Part shown: piece by piece, positions 24,612 to 33,433 of the stretch
How positions within the stretch are numbered: the first letter of the stretch is position 1
Layout: each line of letters starts with the position of its first letter
From: Lysobacterales bacterium
GTDB taxonomy: Bacteria; Pseudomonadota; Gammaproteobacteria; Xanthomonadales; Ahniellaceae
Reading direction: 5' to 3'
DNA length: 35,722 nucleotides
Assembly (NCBI GenBank): GCA_017997455.1
Contig: JAGOEZ010000002.1
Location: 10,374 to 46,095, forward strand
Translations under genes and position numbers: made by a program
The notes under the pieces: generated by a model
The model's database searches: none
What the model saw: the letters and a program-made list of their open reading frames with translations, nothing else
What the model was told of the DNA's origin: nothing

Positions 24612-24707
24612 TCATTCCCGCGACCGCGGGAGTCCATTCTCGATCGGGGGGGCAGTTGGGGCGCCGTCCCTGGCCAATGGATCCCGGGCAGTCCCTGCCC
24701 GGGATGA
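24612..24707. repeat. Inverted pair of TCATTCCCG...CGGGA-type palindromes (MITE/REP-like)
   Basis: Left unit 24612-24638 is a short hairpin framed by TCATTCCCG and GGGAGTCCATT. Right unit 24676-24707 is its inverted counterpart: AATGGATCCCGGG, then CCCGGGATGA. Each unit folds alone, and together they form an inverted pair. The right hairpin stem is ATCCCGGGCA/TGCCCGGGAT (24681-24690/24696-24705). The design matches widespread dispersed palindromes in proteobacteria. Confidence 0.75.
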
Positions 24708-24754
24708 TTGATCCGGAGCCGGATTCGCTGCGCGAATCCGGACTGGATCAATCA
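24705..24754 (-). terminator. Long two-part hairpin at the efp stop codon
   Basis: The outer stem TGATTGATCC (24705-24714) pairs with GGATCAATCA (24745-24754), which includes the efp TGA. The inner stem CCGGATTCGC (24719-24728) pairs with GCGAATCCGG (24732-24741). No U-tract follows directly on the minus strand. It is a likely 3'-end stabiliser or terminator of efp and also abuts the repeat pair 24612-24707. Confidence 0.6.
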
Positions 24755-25318
24755 CTTCACCCGCGAAACGTACTCGCCCGACCGCGTGTCGACCTTGACC
24801 TTCTCGCCCTGCCCCACGAACAGCGGCACGCGCACCACCGCCCCGGTCTCGAGCTTGGCCGGCTTGCCGCCGCCGCCCGAGGTGTCGCCGCGCACGCCGG
24901 GATCGGTCTCGGCGATGGTCAGCTCGACGAAGTTGGGCGGCGTCACCACCAGCGGCGCGCCGTTCCACAAGGTCACCACGCAGGTCTCGTTGCCCTTGAG
25001 CCACTTGGCCGCATCGCCCATGGCGGTGGCATCGGTCTGGATCTGGTCGTGGGTCTCGGGGTGCATGAAGTGGAAGAATTCGCCATCGGAGTACAGGAAC
25101 TCCATGTCGGTATCCATCACGTCGGCCGCTTCCACGCCGTCGGTCGATTTCATGGTCATCTCGACCACGCGCCCGGTCTTGAGGTTGCGGTATTTCACCC
25201 GGGTGAAGGCCTGGCCCTTGCCGGGTTTGACGTACTCGGTGTCGACGATCGTGCAGGGATAGCCATCGACGATGATCTTCAGGCCATTCTTGACGTCGTT
25301 CATGCCATAGCTGGCCAT
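24752..25318 (-). CDS. efp: Elongation factor P
   Basis: Relieves ribosome stalling at polyproline stretches. It is 188 residues long and very close to E. coli EF-P. The acceptor loop KPGKGQAF puts Lys34 at the tip, the residue that EpmA beta-lysylates, in contrast to the Arg type modified by EarP. The C-terminal OB domains ([30 protein letters not shown]) are complete, ending SRVK. GGAG lies about eight bases before the ATG. A hairpin sits in its leader. Confidence 0.97.
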   Translation of the reverse strand: MASYGMNDVKNGLKIIVDGYPCTIVDTEYVKPGKGQAFTRVKYRNLKTGRVVEMTMKSTDGVEAADVMDTDMEFLYSDGEFFHFMHPETHDQIQTDATAMGDAAKWLKGNETCVVTLWNGAPLVVTPPNFVELTIAETDPGVRGDTSGGGGKPAKLETGAVVRVPLFVGQGEKVKVDTRSGEYVSRVK

Positions 25319-25650
25319 GGAAGGCTCCAATGCGCGAAGCCGCTTCCTGAAAGCGGCTGGAATTCAAGGTCTTGTCTTCAGGTGGCCGGGCCCCGGACGG
25401 GCCGGCATGACCTGCGGATGATACCCGCAAGCCGCGTGCAGGCGCAGCCCGGCCCGCAGGCGGCCTCGCGCGGCTCGCCAGCCAGCCTTCTCCCGGCCAG
25501 GGCCCCGGCACCTGCAGCGGCCGGCCGGCGCGGGCACTTGCGCACAATCCGGTATTCGATCCGGGTGTTACCGTGCACTCGTACGGGCCCCGTCCGGTGG
25601 CAATGCCCCTCCGGATCGGGTACAAAACGGACCCCCACGCACCACGCCCC
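25319..25650. other. 332-base divergent efp/fimX intergenic region
   Basis: There is no supported gene here. On the efp side a hairpin AGCCGCTT (25338-25345)/AAGCGGCT (25351-25358) lies 20 bases before the efp ATG. A minus-strand TATCAT (25423-25418) is a possible -10 with a poor -35. The middle is GC-rich (runs of CCGG) without a clear motif. On the fimX side the frame is open back to 25573, but I see no convincing promoter or ribosome site. Confidence 0.6.
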
Positions 25651-27723
25651 ATGCCCAAGCAGGATCAAGTCATCCGGCTGCTGCTGGTCGAGGATTCGAC
25701 CGAAGACGCGGAACAGATCGTCAGCCAGCTGCGCAACGGCGGCATTGCCGTGCGTCCGAACCGGGCCGAAACCCGCGAGGCGCTGGCCGAACAGCTCGAG
25801 AACCAGCCCAACGACCTGGTGCTGGTGAACGCGCGCGGCCACACCATTTCCCTCAAGGACGTGGTCGCCACGGTCAATGCCAGCGGCAAGGACCTGCCGG
25901 TCATCGCGCTGGTGTCGACGATCGACAACGACACCGCGCTGCAGCTGCTGCGCGAAGGCGTGCGCGCCAAGGCCTTGCGCACGCAGCCCGAGTACCTGCA
26001 GGCCATGGTGCGGCGCGAGTTCGAGGACCTCAGCCACCGCCGCGCGCTGCGCCGGCTCGAGGCCGCGCTCAAGGAGAGCGAGCGCCGCTGCGACGCGCTG
26101 CTCGATTCCTCGCGCGACCCCATCGCCTTCGTGCACGAAGGCATGCACGTGCGCGCGAACCGCGCCTACCTCGAGATGTTCGGCTTCGGCGATTTCGACG
26201 ACATCGAGGGCACGCCGATCCTGGAACTGATCGCGCCCGACGCCGCCGGGGGCTTCAAGGCCCTGCTCAAGCGCCTGTCCAAGGGCGAACGGCCGCCGGC
26301 CAAGCTCGAGATCAAGGCCCAGACCTCCGAGGGCGCAGCCTTCGATGCCTTGATGGAATTCGCCGAGGCGACCTTCGAGGGCGAGAGCTGCCAGCAGATC
26401 ACCCTGCGCCGCTCGGTCAGCGGCGTCGACGCCGAAGCCCTGGAGCAGATGCGCAACCAGGACCTGGTGACCAAGCTTTACAACCGGACCTATGCGCTGG
26501 GCGAGCTCGACCACATGGTGACCGAGGCCGCCAACGGCAGGAACGACCTCGCGCTGGCGCTGTTCGAACCCGACAACTTCCGTTCGGTGCTCGACACGGT
26601 CGGCCTCGGCAGCGCCGACCTGCTGCTGGCCGACATGGGCGCGCTGCTGCGCGAGCACCAGGGCCCCGACGACGTCGCGGCCCGCTTCGGCGAAAGCGCC
26701 TTCGTGATGCTGCTGCGGCGCCATTCGCACGACGATGCGGTCAAGCGCACGCAGGCCCTGCTCAAGGCCTTCGAGGACCGCATCTTCGAGGCCGGCAGCC
26801 GTTCGCTGCAGGTCACCATGAGCGTGGGCCTGGTGCTGGTCGGCGAGCGCATCGCCAACGCCGACGCGATCCTGCGCGAGGCCGCCACCGCGCTCAAGGC
26901 CGCGCAGGCCGAGGGCGGCAACCAGGTCGCCTCCTTCGACCCTTCGGCACAGGCCAAGGCGGACGCCGAGGCCGAGAAGACCCGCCTCGACCAGCTCAAG
27001 GCCGCGCTGACCACCCTCGACGGCTTCGTGCTGTTCTTCCAGCCGATCGTGAGCCTGCACGGCGCCGGCGGCGAGTTCTACGAGATCCTGCTGCGCATGC
27101 GCGGCAGCGGGCGCGAACTGCTGCCGGCGGAGTTCTTCCCGGTGGCGGAGCGCTTCAGCCTGTTGCCGGCGATCGACAAGTGGGTGATCGCGCGCGCGAT
27201 CGCCACCCTGGGCGAGCGCGAAAAGGCCGGCCACAAGACCACCTTCTTCATCAAGGTGACGGTGCCTTCGCTCGAGGACCCGACCCTGCTGCCGTTCATC
27301 GCCCAGCAGCTGCAGAAGCACCGCGTGTCGGGCGAGAAGCTGGTGTTCCTGATGCCCGAGAGCAAGGTCTCGACCAACCTCAACCCGGTCAAGCAGTTCA
27401 CCAAGGGCCTGGCCCAGCTGCATTGCGGCTTCGCGGTGCAGCAGTTCGGCAGCGGGCTCAACTCGTTCCAGCTGCTCAAGCACGTCGACCTCGACTACAT
27501 CAAGATCGACCGCACCTTCATGACCGACTTCGCCAAGACCCGCGAGAACCAGCTCAAGGTCAAGGAAATCTGCGAGCAGGCCCACGCGCAGAGCAAGCTC
27601 ACCATCGCCGAATTCGTCGAGGACGCGGCCAGCATGTCGATCCTCTTCACCCTCGGGGTCAACTTCGTGCAGGGCAACTTCCTGCAGGAGCCCGAGAAGG
27701 TGATGAGCTACGACTTCGGCTGA
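25651..27723 (+). CDS. fimX: FimX-like degenerate c-di-GMP receptor (REC-PAS-GGDEF-EAL)
   Basis: Probable regulator of type IV pilus assembly and twitching. Its 690 residues nearly equal the Xanthomonas protein as I remember it. The receiver domain (1-125) has E14-D15 but Asn60 at the phospho-acceptor (DLVLVN). PAS spans about 140-255. The GGDEF region reads GESAF at 347-351. The EAL domain from about 452 reads EIL (478-480), KVTVPS, QQFGSG and EFVED, so catalytic residues are lost, while QGNFLQEP keeps the QGxxxQxP-like end. This fits a binder, not an enzyme. The start 25651 matches relatives; open frame continues upstream. It diverges from efp. Confidence 0.82.
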   Translation: MPKQDQVIRLLLVEDSTEDAEQIVSQLRNGGIAVRPNRAETREALAEQLENQPNDLVLVNARGHTISLKDVVATVNASGKDLPVIALVSTIDNDTALQLLREGVRAKALRTQPEYLQAMVRREFEDLSHRRALRRLEAALKESERRCDALLDSSRDPIAFVHEGMHVRANRAYLEMFGFGDFDDIEGTPILELIAPDAAGGFKALLKRLSKGERPPAKLEIKAQTSEGAAFDALMEFAEATFEGESCQQITLRRSVSGVDAEALEQMRNQDLVTKLYNRTYALGELDHMVTEAANGRNDLALALFEPDNFRSVLDTVGLGSADLLLADMGALLREHQGPDDVAARFGESAFVMLLRRHSHDDAVKRTQALLKAFEDRIFEAGSRSLQVTMSVGLVLVGERIANADAILREAATALKAAQAEGGNQVASFDPSAQAKADAEAEKTRLDQLKAALTTLDGFVLFFQPIVSLHGAGGEFYEILLRMRGSGRELLPAEFFPVAERFSLLPAIDKWVIARAIATLGEREKAGHKTTFFIKVTVPSLEDPTLLPFIAQQLQKHRVSGEKLVFLMPESKVSTNLNPVKQFTKGLAQLHCGFAVQQFGSGLNSFQLLKHVDLDYIKIDRTFMTDFAKTRENQLKVKEICEQAHAQSKLTIAEFVEDAASMSILFTLGVNFVQGNFLQEPEKVMSYDFG

Positions 27724-27747
27724 GGCCGGGGGGCCCGGCCCGCTCTC

Positions 27748-27830
27748 GTAGGAGCGCACCTTGTGCGCGACCGCGGACCAGAGGCAACCGCGACTCATTT
27801 GCCGCGGTCGCGCACAAGGTGCGCTCCTAC
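27748..27830. repeat. REP-type inverted pair (29-base arms)
   Basis: A perfect 29-base inverted repeat: left 27748-27776, right 27802-27830, spacer 25. Each arm folds internally (GCGCACCTTGTGCGC) and begins with GTAGGAGCGC, the same head as the pair at 19871-19957, but the inner bases differ. It lies between convergent fimX and htpX. Confidence 0.88.
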
Positions 27831-27855
27831 ACGAGCCGGTGTCGCACCCGGGCAA

Positions 27856-27885
27856 GAAAAAAGGGCCCGGCATGCCGGGCCCTTT
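27856..27885 (-). terminator. Rho-independent terminator for htpX (bidirectional)
   Basis: A perfect 13+13 palindrome at 27860-27885 (AAAGGGCCCGGCA and its complement) lies 23 bases past the htpX stop. On the minus strand TTTTTTCTT follows, a strong U-tract. On the plus strand only TTTCATT follows, so it may also stop fimX transcripts, less efficiently. Confidence 0.85.
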
Positions 27886-27908
27886 CATTCGAAACGCTAC
27901 CGGACCGC

Positions 27909-28772
27909 TCAGCCCGCGCGCAACGCCGCGATCCGCACGTCCAGCGGCGGATGGCTGGCGAACAGCGCGCCCACGCCGCCGGAAATCCCGAACGCCGCGA
28001 TCTCCTTCGGCAGCGCGGTCTGCTCGTGGTTGCCCTTGAGCCGCTCCAGCGCCGCGATCATGGCGTCGCGCCCCTCGAGCTTCGCCCCGCCGGCATCGGC
28101 GCGGAACTCGCGCCGGCGCGAGAACCAGGCCACGATCATCGAGGCGAAGATCCCGAACACGACCTGAAGAACCATCACGATCACGAAGTAGAAGATCCCC
28201 GGCCCGCCGTCGCGGTTGCCGCGGATCATGCCGTCGATGATGTTGCCGACGATGCGCGAGAGGAAGATCACGAAGGTGTTGAGCACGCCCTGGATCAGGG
28301 TGAGCGTGACCATGTCGCCGTTGGCGACGTGGCTGATCTCGTGGCCCAGCACCGCCTCGACCTCGCGCCGCTCCATGCCGCGCAGCAAGCCGGTGCTGAC
28401 CGCCACCAGGGCCTTGTTGCGGTTCATGCCGGTGGCGAAGGCATTGAGGTCCGGTGCGTCGTAGATCGCGACCTCGGGCATGCCGATGCCGGCGGCCTGG
28501 GCCTGCTTCTGCACCGTCGCCAGCAGCCAGGCCTCGGCCTCGTTGCGCGGCTTGTCGATCACGTGCGCGCCGGTGGCGCGCTTGGCCATCCACTTCGACA
28601 GCGCCAGCGAGATGAAGGCGCCGCCCATGCCGAACACCGCGGCCATCACCAGCAGGCCGGCATTGCCCGTGCCCAGGCGCAGGCCGAACACGTTCTCGGC
28701 GACCCACAGCACGGCGCCGAGCAGGATCATCACCGCGAAGTTGGTGGCGATGAAGAGCAATACACGCATCAT
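27909..28772 (-). CDS. htpX: Membrane metalloprotease HtpX
   Basis: Inner-membrane zinc protease for membrane-protein quality control, overlapping FtsH. It is 287 residues from the ATG at 28772; the N-terminus [19 protein letters not shown] aligns with E. coli. Four hydrophobic segments are visible, at about residues 5-24, 38-57, 155-175 and 190-212. The zinc motif is HEISH (H144, E145, H148) with a later Glu in [17 protein letters not shown] lies nine bases before the start. It is divergent from gluQ. Confidence 0.96.
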   Translation of the reverse strand: MMRVLLFIATNFAVMILLGAVLWVAENVFGLRLGTGNAGLLVMAAVFGMGGAFISLALSKWMAKRATGAHVIDKPRNEAEAWLLATVQKQAQAAGIGMPEVAIYDAPDLNAFATGMNRNKALVAVSTGLLRGMERREVEAVLGHEISHVANGDMVTLTLIQGVLNTFVIFLSRIVGNIIDGMIRGNRDGGPGIFYFVIVMVLQVVFGIFASMIVAWFSRRREFRADAGGAKLEGRDAMIAALERLKGNHEQTALPKEIAAFGISGGVGALFASHPPLDVRIAALRAG

Positions 28773-28901
28773 GGATTCTGGCTCCTTGGAAACGCGGGGG
28801 CGTCGCCGGCTTGCCGCCGGGACCGCTTCGCGCATTAGATAGGGGGCGGCGCGACAAGTTCAAGCGCGGCGCCACGCAACCGCAAGGAGACCCGGCCTTC
28901 C

Positions 28902-29834
28902 ATGCCCCACCCCAGCGCCTACCGCGGCCGTTTCGCGCCCTCCCCCACCGGCGAGCTCCACTTCGGCTCGCTGGTGGCGGCGCTCGGCAGCTGGCTGCGC
29001 GCGCGCGCGCAAGGCGGGGCCTGGCTGGTGCGGATCGAGGACCTCGATCCGCCGCGCGAGGTGCCGGGCTCGGGTGAAGGAATCGTGCAGGCGCTGGCCG
29101 CATTCGGCCTGCACAGCGACGAGGCCATCGTGCACCAGGGCGACCGCTCGCCGTCCTACGCCGAGGCCCTGCAGCGCCTGGTCGACATCGGCGCGGCGTT
29201 CCCGTGCCACTGCAGCCGCGCCGAGCTCGGCGCCAGCGGCATCCACCATGCCTGCGTGGCGGGCCCGGGCCCGGCGACGCGCGAACCGGCCATGCGCGAA
29301 CCGGCTTGGCGCGTGCGCGCCCCGGCGCAGGTCATCGCCTTCGACGACGCGATCCAGGGCCGCTACGCGCAGGATCTCGCCGCCGCCGTCGGCGATTACG
29401 TGGTGCGGCGCGCCGATGGCTGGTGGGCCTACCAACTTGCCGTGGTGGTGGACGATGCCTGGCAAGGCATCACCGAAGTCGTGCGCGGCGCCGACCTCAT
29501 CGACTCGACGCCGCGCCAGATCCACCTGCAGCGGTTGCTGGGCTTGCCCACGCCAGCCTACGCACACCTGCCGCTGGCGCTGGATGCCTCCGGCGCCAAG
29601 CTCAGCAAGCGCTCGGCCAGCCTGCCGGTCGACCCCGGCGACCCGCTGCCGGCCCTGCGCGCGGCGCTGGCCTTCCTGGGCCAGCCACTTCCCGCGGTCC
29701 CGGCCGCGGCCGGCCCGGCCGGCCTCCTGGCCGCGGCGGCGCGGGATTTCGACCTCGCGCGCATACCGCGCGAGAGCCGTACGCCGGCGTATGCCGACGC
29801 GCAAGGTGCGCCAACGGCAGCACCGCACCGCTAG
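28902..29834 (+). CDS. gluQ: Glutamyl-Q tRNA(Asp) synthetase
   Basis: Truncated glutamyl-tRNA synthetase homologue that attaches Glu to queuosine at position 34 of tRNA-Asp. It is 310 residues, lacking an anticodon-binding domain as expected. The HIGH-like motif is HFGSL (20-24), after RFAPSPTGELH, and the KMSKS-like motif is KLSKR (233-237). Zinc-site residues include C102, C104 and C118. In many gammaproteobacteria it follows dksA; here dksA is 12 kb away. AAGGAG lies about ten bases upstream. Confidence 0.95.
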   Translation: MPHPSAYRGRFAPSPTGELHFGSLVAALGSWLRARAQGGAWLVRIEDLDPPREVPGSGEGIVQALAAFGLHSDEAIVHQGDRSPSYAEALQRLVDIGAAFPCHCSRAELGASGIHHACVAGPGPATREPAMREPAWRVRAPAQVIAFDDAIQGRYAQDLAAAVGDYVVRRADGWWAYQLAVVVDDAWQGITEVVRGADLIDSTPRQIHLQRLLGLPTPAYAHLPLALDASGAKLSKRSASLPVDPGDPLPALRAALAFLGQPLPAVPAAAGPAGLLAAAARDFDLARIPRESRTPAYADAQGAPTAAPHR

Positions 29835-29900
29835 AATCAGCGGATGCGGATTCCGCGGGCCAACGACGCCCGTGGAGCGCAGTCACTAGGGAGGGAAACC

Positions 29901-30641
<741 letters not shown>

Positions 30642-30691
30642 CCCTTGCCGCGCCCACGCGATGCGCGCCCGCGCATCGCGCGCGGCAGGGG
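30642..30691 (+). terminator. Hairpin after phaB
   Basis: A nested palindrome begins at the phaB stop. The outer stem is CCCTTGCCGCGC (30642-30653) with GCGCGGCAGGGG (30680-30691). The inner stem is GCGATGCGC (30658-30666) with GCGCATCGC (30671-30679). It is strong but without a T-run, so it may act as a Rho-dependent end or 3' stabiliser and separates phaB from phaR. Confidence 0.6.
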
Positions 30692-30990
30692 CGCTGCGCA
30701 GGCTCGCCATTTCTCCCACGCAAGTCCGGCACGCACCAGCACCGCATCCGTTCGGAGCGAGTCCGGCGACGGCGGCATCGGGGTGACGGCGAGTTGGCTC
30801 TTTCTGTCTGAGCCGGCACCCCGATGGCGGCGGCGCCGGACCCCCCACGCCAATTCAAGGCGCGTGCGGTGGCGGCGGCATCCGACCTCCGCGCCGGAAA
30901 CAACCCGCCACGACACCAAACTTCCGCAGCGCAACATCGTCCGCACCGCAGCAACTTTTGCGCCGCACAAGCTTCTGCTAGGGTGCCGCC
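30642..30990. other. 349-base phaB-phaR intergenic region
   Basis: There is no supported gene. It contains the terminator-like hairpin 30642-30691, a two-stem cruciform (CATCGGGGTG 30776-30785/CACCCCGATG 30817-30826, with inner GGCTC/GAGCC at 30796-30800/30810-30814), and an AC-rich tract. It ends with GCAACTTTTGC (30951-30961), a short dyad just before phaR that could be an operator. A TAGGGT 12 bases before the ATG is a possible -10 or part of the leader. Confidence 0.55.
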
Positions 30991-31500
30991 ATGGCCAAAA
31001 TCCGCGTCATCAAGAAGTATCCGAACCGGCGCCTGTACGACACCGAGATCTCGAGCTACATCACGATCGAGGACGTGCGGCAGCTGGTGGTCGACAACGA
31101 AGTGTTCGAGGTGCGCGACGCCAAGTCCAACGCGGACATCACCCGCTCCGTGCTGCTGCAGATCATCTCCGAGCACGAGGATCGCGGCACCCCGATGTTC
31201 TCCGCCACGGTCCTGTCGCAGATCATCCGTTTCTACGGCGATTCGCTCCAGGGCTTCGTGGGCAGCTACCTCGAGCGCTCGCTGCAGACCTTCCTCGAGC
31301 AGAGCCAGCAATTCCGCAGCCAGCTCAACAACGTCATCGGGCAGACGCCCTGGACGATGTTGAACGAGATGACCGAGCGCAACCTCGACATGTGGAAGTC
31401 GATGCAGAACCGCTTCCTCTCGGCCGCGTCCAGCGCGGTGCGCGCCAACAACGCCCCGCCGGAAGCCAAGCCCGCGGGCAAGACCGAGCGCCAGCGCTGA
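30991..31500 (+). CDS. phaR: Polyhydroxyalkanoate synthesis repressor PhaR
   Basis: Regulator that binds both DNA and PHB granules, controlling phasin and often its own gene. It is 169 residues long. The N-terminal PHB_acc_N domain is diagnostic: IRVIKKYPNRRLYDTEISSY and ITIEDVRQLVVDN. A PHB_acc repeat follows (LLQIISEHEDRG, LSQIIRFYGDSLQGFVGSYL). The C-terminus is a hydrophilic tail. The gene sits between two phaB-type reductases. A small hairpin (GCCCGTCGCGGGC) follows the stop. Confidence 0.95.
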   Translation: MAKIRVIKKYPNRRLYDTEISSYITIEDVRQLVVDNEVFEVRDAKSNADITRSVLLQIISEHEDRGTPMFSATVLSQIIRFYGDSLQGFVGSYLERSLQTFLEQSQQFRSQLNNVIGQTPWTMLNEMTERNLDMWKSMQNRFLSAASSAVRANNAPPEAKPAGKTERQR

Positions 31501-31519
31501 GCCCGTCGCGGGCAGCGAT

Positions 31520-31548
31520 TTGACTCGCCGCCCCGGCCTGCCTACCAT
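31520..31548 (+). promoter_or_regulatory. Predicted sigma-70 promoter of second phaB-like gene
   Basis: TTGACT (31520-31525), exactly 17 bases, TACCAT (31543-31548), giving a leader of about 60 bases before ATG 31615. Eight bases after the -10 is TTGCTGC (31557 region), which also appears inverted upstream of phaR and could be a PhaR site. Confidence 0.6.
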
Positions 31549-31614
31549 CCGGTTCTTGCTGCACCGCACCAATCGGCGGTGACGGCCTACATTGCACTGC
31601 AGGAACCCCCAGCG

Positions 31615-32361
31615 ATGACTACTCGCACTGCCGTCGTGACCGGCGGCCTAGGCGGACTCGGCACCGAGATCTGCAAGCACCTGGCGCGCGCCGGCCGCAA
31701 GGTCGTGGCGGCCGACCTCGCCGGGCGCGCCGATCGCGTCGACGAATTCCGGCGCGAGACCGCGGAGTTCAATGGCGCGATCCGCTTCGAGGACCTCGAC
31801 GTCACTGACGAGGCCTCCTGCGCCGAACTCGTGCGCCGCGCCGCCGGCGACTCGGGCGGCGTCGACATCCTGGTCAACGCCGCCGGCATCACCCGCGACG
31901 GCACCCTGCGCAAGATGAGTTCACAGCAGTGGCGCGACGTGCTCACCGTCAACCTCGACGGCGTGTTCCACATGACCCGCCAGGTGGTCGACGGCATGTG
32001 CGAGCGCGGCTTCGGCCGCATCGTCAACATCAGCTCGGTCAATGGCCAGACCGGCCAGTTCGGCCAGACCAACTACAGCGCCGCCAAGGCCGGCATGCAC
32101 GGCTTCACCATGGCGCTGGCGCGCGAGGTCGCGCGCAAGGGCGTCACCGTCAACAGCGTGTCGCCCGGCTACTGCCGCACCAGCCTGGTGATGAAGATCC
32201 CGGAGCAGATCCGCAATGACATCGTGTCCTCGATCCCGGTCGGCCGCCTGGGCGAGCCGAGCGAGATCGCGCGCACGGTGCAGTTCCTCTCCGCCGACGA
32301 CGCCGGCTTCATCACCGGGGCCAACATCCCGGTGAATGGCGGCTACTTCATGGACTTCTGA
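31615..32361 (+). CDS. Acetoacetyl-CoA reductase-like SDR (copy 2)
   Basis: PhaB-family short-chain dehydrogenase, 248 residues, clearly paralogous to the gene at 29901. TGGLGGLG loop; NAAGITRDGT; catalytic S140/S141, Y154, K158 (YSAAKAGMHG). Beta-2 ends VVAAD, so Asp34 takes the place of Tyr34 and suggests NADH rather than NADPH. AGGA lies about 12 bases upstream of ATG 31615. It leads the acyltransferase and acetate kinase genes downstream. The precise substrate is uncertain: acetoacetyl-CoA by family, or another 3-oxoacyl-CoA. Confidence 0.9.
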   Translation: MTTRTAVVTGGLGGLGTEICKHLARAGRKVVAADLAGRADRVDEFRRETAEFNGAIRFEDLDVTDEASCAELVRRAAGDSGGVDILVNAAGITRDGTLRKMSSQQWRDVLTVNLDGVFHMTRQVVDGMCERGFGRIVNISSVNGQTGQFGQTNYSAAKAGMHGFTMALAREVARKGVTVNSVSPGYCRTSLVMKIPEQIRNDIVSSIPVGRLGEPSEIARTVQFLSADDAGFITGANIPVNGGYFMDF

Positions 32362-32449
32362 GTTCGACCGCGCAACCGGCCCGCGACCGCCCTCTGGCGC
32401 CGCGGGTCGCCGAGGGCGCAAGCTCGACCCTGGCCACAGGGAGTTGACG

Positions 32450-33391
32450 ATGCAGCAGAGGCAGACCAAGTACGAACGCCTGCTCGCACGGGCGCGTGAA
32501 CTGCCCGCGATGTCCACCGCGATCGCGCACCCCTGCGACGAATACTCGCTGGCCGCGGCGCTGGACGCGGCCCGCATCGGCCTGATCCGGCCGATCCTGG
32601 TCGGGCCGGTGGCGAGGATCCGCGCCGCGGCAGCCAAGGCGGGCCTCTCGCTGGACGGCATCGAGATCGTGGACACGGCCCACAGCCATGCCGCCGCCGA
32701 GGAGGCGGTCCGCCAGGTCCGACTGGGCAAGGCCGAGTGCCTGATGAAGGGCAGCCTGCACACCGACGAATTGATGGGCGCCGTGCTCGACCGCGAGACC
32801 GGCCTGCGCACTTCGCGCCGCATCAGCCATTGCTTCATCATGGACGTGCCGGGACACGACGACGTCATCATCATCTCCGACGCGGCGATCAACATCGCCC
32901 CGGACCTCGCGGCGAAGGTCGACATCGTGCAAAACGCCATCGACCTCGCCCATGCCCTCGGCGCGGGCGAGGTCCGTGTCGCCATCCTCTCGGCGATGGA
33001 GACCGTCAATCCCAAGGTGCCGTCGACGATCGAGGCTGCCGCGCTGTGCAAGATGGCCGATCGCGGCCAGATCACCGGGGCCATCCTCGACGGCCCGCTC
33101 GCGCTCGACAACGCCATCGACCCCGAGGCCGCGCGCATGAAGCAGATCGTGTCGCCGGTGGCCGGTCGCGCCAACGTGCTGATCGTGCCCGACCTCGAGG
33201 CCGGCAACATGCTGGCCAAGAGCCTGACCTTCCTCGCCAATGCCGATGCCGCCGGCATCGTGCTGGGCGCGCGCGTGCCGATCATGCTCACCAGCCGCGC
33301 CGACTCGGTGGAAACCCGCCTCGCCTCCTGCGCCGTGGCCTCGCTGGTCGCGAAGGCCCGGCGCGACGCGCTGTCGCGCAAGGTGGTCTGA
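32450..33391 (+). CDS. Phosphate acetyl/butyryltransferase family protein
   Basis: Transfers an acyl group from CoA to phosphate, making an acyl-phosphate for the kinase downstream. It is 313 residues of the PTA_PTB fold, like phosphate butyryltransferase and the compact Pta forms rather than the 700-residue Pta. Conserved parts: LMKGSLHTDELMGAVL, SHCFIMDVPG, LDGPLALDNA and SPVAGRANVLIVPDLEAGNM. AGGGAG lies eight bases before ATG. Acetyl versus butyryl specificity cannot be read from the sequence; pairing with an acetate kinase favours acetyl. Confidence 0.88.
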   Translation: MQQRQTKYERLLARARELPAMSTAIAHPCDEYSLAAALDAARIGLIRPILVGPVARIRAAAAKAGLSLDGIEIVDTAHSHAAAEEAVRQVRLGKAECLMKGSLHTDELMGAVLDRETGLRTSRRISHCFIMDVPGHDDVIIISDAAINIAPDLAAKVDIVQNAIDLAHALGAGEVRVAILSAMETVNPKVPSTIEAAALCKMADRGQITGAILDGPLALDNAIDPEAARMKQIVSPVAGRANVLIVPDLEAGNMLAKSLTFLANADAAGIVLGARVPIMLTSRADSVETRLASCAVASLVAKARRDALSRKVV

Positions 33392-33433
33392 GCGCCCGCA
33401 ATCAGCCCGGCGTCCCGCGCGGGCAGGAGATCC

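Noticed and set aside
25378-29103. Very long minus-strand open frame opposite fimX and crossing htpX
   Set aside because: Shadow frame: fimX and htpX are clear in their own frames and this frame crosses a REP pair and a terminator.
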